A stretch of DNA of 61,926 nt from Rhodospirillales bacterium 70-18 (GTDB lineage Bacteria > Pseudomonadota > Alphaproteobacteria > Acetobacterales > Acetobacteraceae): contig MKWE01000052.1 of NCBI GenBank assembly GCA_001899585.1, forward strand, positions 78,245-140,170. Reading direction: 5' to 3'. A program made the translations under genes and the position numbers. Positions 61,170-61,926 of the stretch are shown in pieces (within the stretch, counting starts at the first letter, position 1; every line of letters begins with the position of its first letter). The notes under the pieces were generated by a model. The model was given only the letters and a program-made list of their open reading frames with translations, was not told the origin of the DNA and searched no databases.

Positions 61170-61850
61170 ATGATCGACAAGACCGTCCGCTCCATGGCCG
61201 AGGCGATGGCGGACATCAAGGACGGCGCCACCGTGCTGGTGGCCGGTTTCGCCGGCGTGGGCGAGCCGCGCGACCTGCTGGAGGGCCTCGTCGAACAGGG
61301 CGCGCGCGACCTCACCATCGTCGCCAACACCGTCGGCCGCGCCGGCTCCGGCATCGGCCGGCTGGTGGAACTCGGCCGCGTCCGCCGGCTGATCGTCTCC
61401 TGGGCGCGCAGCAATCCGCCCGGCCCGTTCGAGGCGCTCTACAAGGAGGGCAAGGTCGAACTGGAGCTGGTGCCGCAGGGCACGCTGGCCGAGCGCATGC
61501 ACGCCGCCGGCGCCGGGGTGCCCGCCTTCTTCACCGCCACCGCGGTCGGCACCCCGCTGGCCGCCGGCAAGGAGCACCGCCGCATCAAGGGGCGGACCTA
61601 CGTGCTGGAGGAGTCGATCTTCGGCGATGTCGGATTGGTGGAAGCCTGGCAGGCCGATCGCTGGGGCAACCTGACCTATCGCCGCGCCGGCCGGAACTTC
61701 AACCCGGTGGTGGCGATGGCCTCCAGGCTGACCATCGCGCAAACCCAGCACATCGTGCCGCTGGGCGAGCTGGACCCCGACCACGTGGTGACATCCGGCG
61801 TGTTCGTGGACCGCGTGCTGCATGTGCCTTACGGCGATCCGCCGTTCTAG
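61170..61850 (+). CDS. 3-oxoacid CoA-transferase subunit A
   Basis: 226 residues of family I CoA-transferase alpha subunit: SMAEAMADIKDGATVLVAGFAGVGEPRDLLEGLVEQGARDLTIVANTVG, the conserved core, and YRRAGRNFNPVVAMASRLTIAQ at the C-terminus. It carries the CoA-binding half; the catalytic Glu lies on subunit B, which is not visible before the window ends. With FadB-like enzyme it would connect a 3-oxoacid to CoA esters (PcaI/ScoA type). Confidence 0.93.
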   Translation: MIDKTVRSMAEAMADIKDGATVLVAGFAGVGEPRDLLEGLVEQGARDLTIVANTVGRAGSGIGRLVELGRVRRLIVSWARSNPPGPFEALYKEGKVELELVPQGTLAERMHAAGAGVPAFFTATAVGTPLAAGKEHRRIKGRTYVLEESIFGDVGLVEAWQADRWGNLTYRRAGRNFNPVVAMASRLTIAQTQHIVPLGELDPDHVVTSGVFVDRVLHVPYGDPPF

Positions 61851-61868
61851 GCAGGAAACTGATAGATA

Positions 61869-61926
61869 CACATGGAGACGGGGAGGCGGGGAGACGGGGA
61901 GACGGGGAGAAGGAAGACCTGTCACC
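61869..61926 (+). repeat. Copy of the CATGGAGGCGGGG repeat, cut by the window edge
   Basis: CACATGGAGACGGGGAGGCG and following GGGGAGAC units match the arms of the inverted repeat at 16749-16825. It contains at least three GACGGGGA steps. The rest lies outside the window. Confidence 0.55.

Noticed and set aside
61170-61850. Loss of CoA-transferase subunit B
   Set aside because: The window ends 76 nt after subunit A, so absence cannot be judged.

Overview
This is a GC-rich, gene-dense chromosomal window. It carries the Yqey-dnaG-rpoD, carA-carB and greA housekeeping loci, many substrate-binding-protein and CoA-metabolism genes, a PEP-CTERM protein, a cobalamin-regulated btuB and several intergenic inverted-repeat families. 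Together these suggest an alphaproteobacterium of the Acetobacteraceae/Rhodospirillales type. That assignment is an inference from gene content and base composition; there is no rRNA gene here. No tRNA, rRNA, CRISPR array, prophage or intact insertion sequence was seen.

Layout. 1-14.8 kb: catabolic and accessory genes: a LacI-type regulator with an RraA-like protein, malate synthase G and a MaoC-like protein, an ABC-transporter binding protein, a dialkylglycine decarboxylase-like aminotransferase, an alpha/beta hydrolase, an M20 amidohydrolase, an FmdE-domain secreted protein behind an FNR-type box, and a GH36 glycosidase with an isocitrate/isopropylmalate dehydrogenase relative. 14.9-25 kb: metY, a small gene behind a textbook sigma-54 promoter, a methyltransferase, a PEP-CTERM protein, and a partial inositol cluster (SDR, sugar isomerase and iolG, divergent from iolD across a palindrome). 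25-32.2 kb: a vitamin B12 uptake region. A CDF transporter is translationally coupled to btuF-btuC-btuD-tonB-pduO, which converges on a btuB with a cobalamin riboswitch. 32.2-39.1 kb: thioesterase, a second peptide-type binding protein, an enoyl-CoA hydratase/CoA-transferase pair, a DUF1194 protein, a parallel beta-helix protein and a GNAT acetyltransferase.

39.1-50.4 kb is the housekeeping core. The macromolecular synthesis operon (Yqey, dnaG, rpoD) runs leftward and is divergent from a carA-orf87-carB operon, followed by greA and threonine ammonia-lyase. The most unusual item lies here. CarA is preceded in frame by a Cro/YdaS-like helix-turn-helix domain. A perfect palindrome (TGGGAAA-CGC-TTTCCCA) fills exactly the 17-bp spacer of a candidate promoter whose predicted start site falls at the carA ATG. 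This looks like an enzyme-fused, self-regulating repressor.

50.4-61.9 kb: a DUF1028/AtzG-like/amidase operon with a GST and a class V aminotransferase, a glycosyltransferase behind an AT-rich promoter, a cyclase-family hydrolase, an HxlR regulator coupled to a MATE exporter under a large palindrome, a bifunctional FadB-like enzyme and a CoA-transferase subunit A. The window ends inside a repeat family also found at 16.75 kb.
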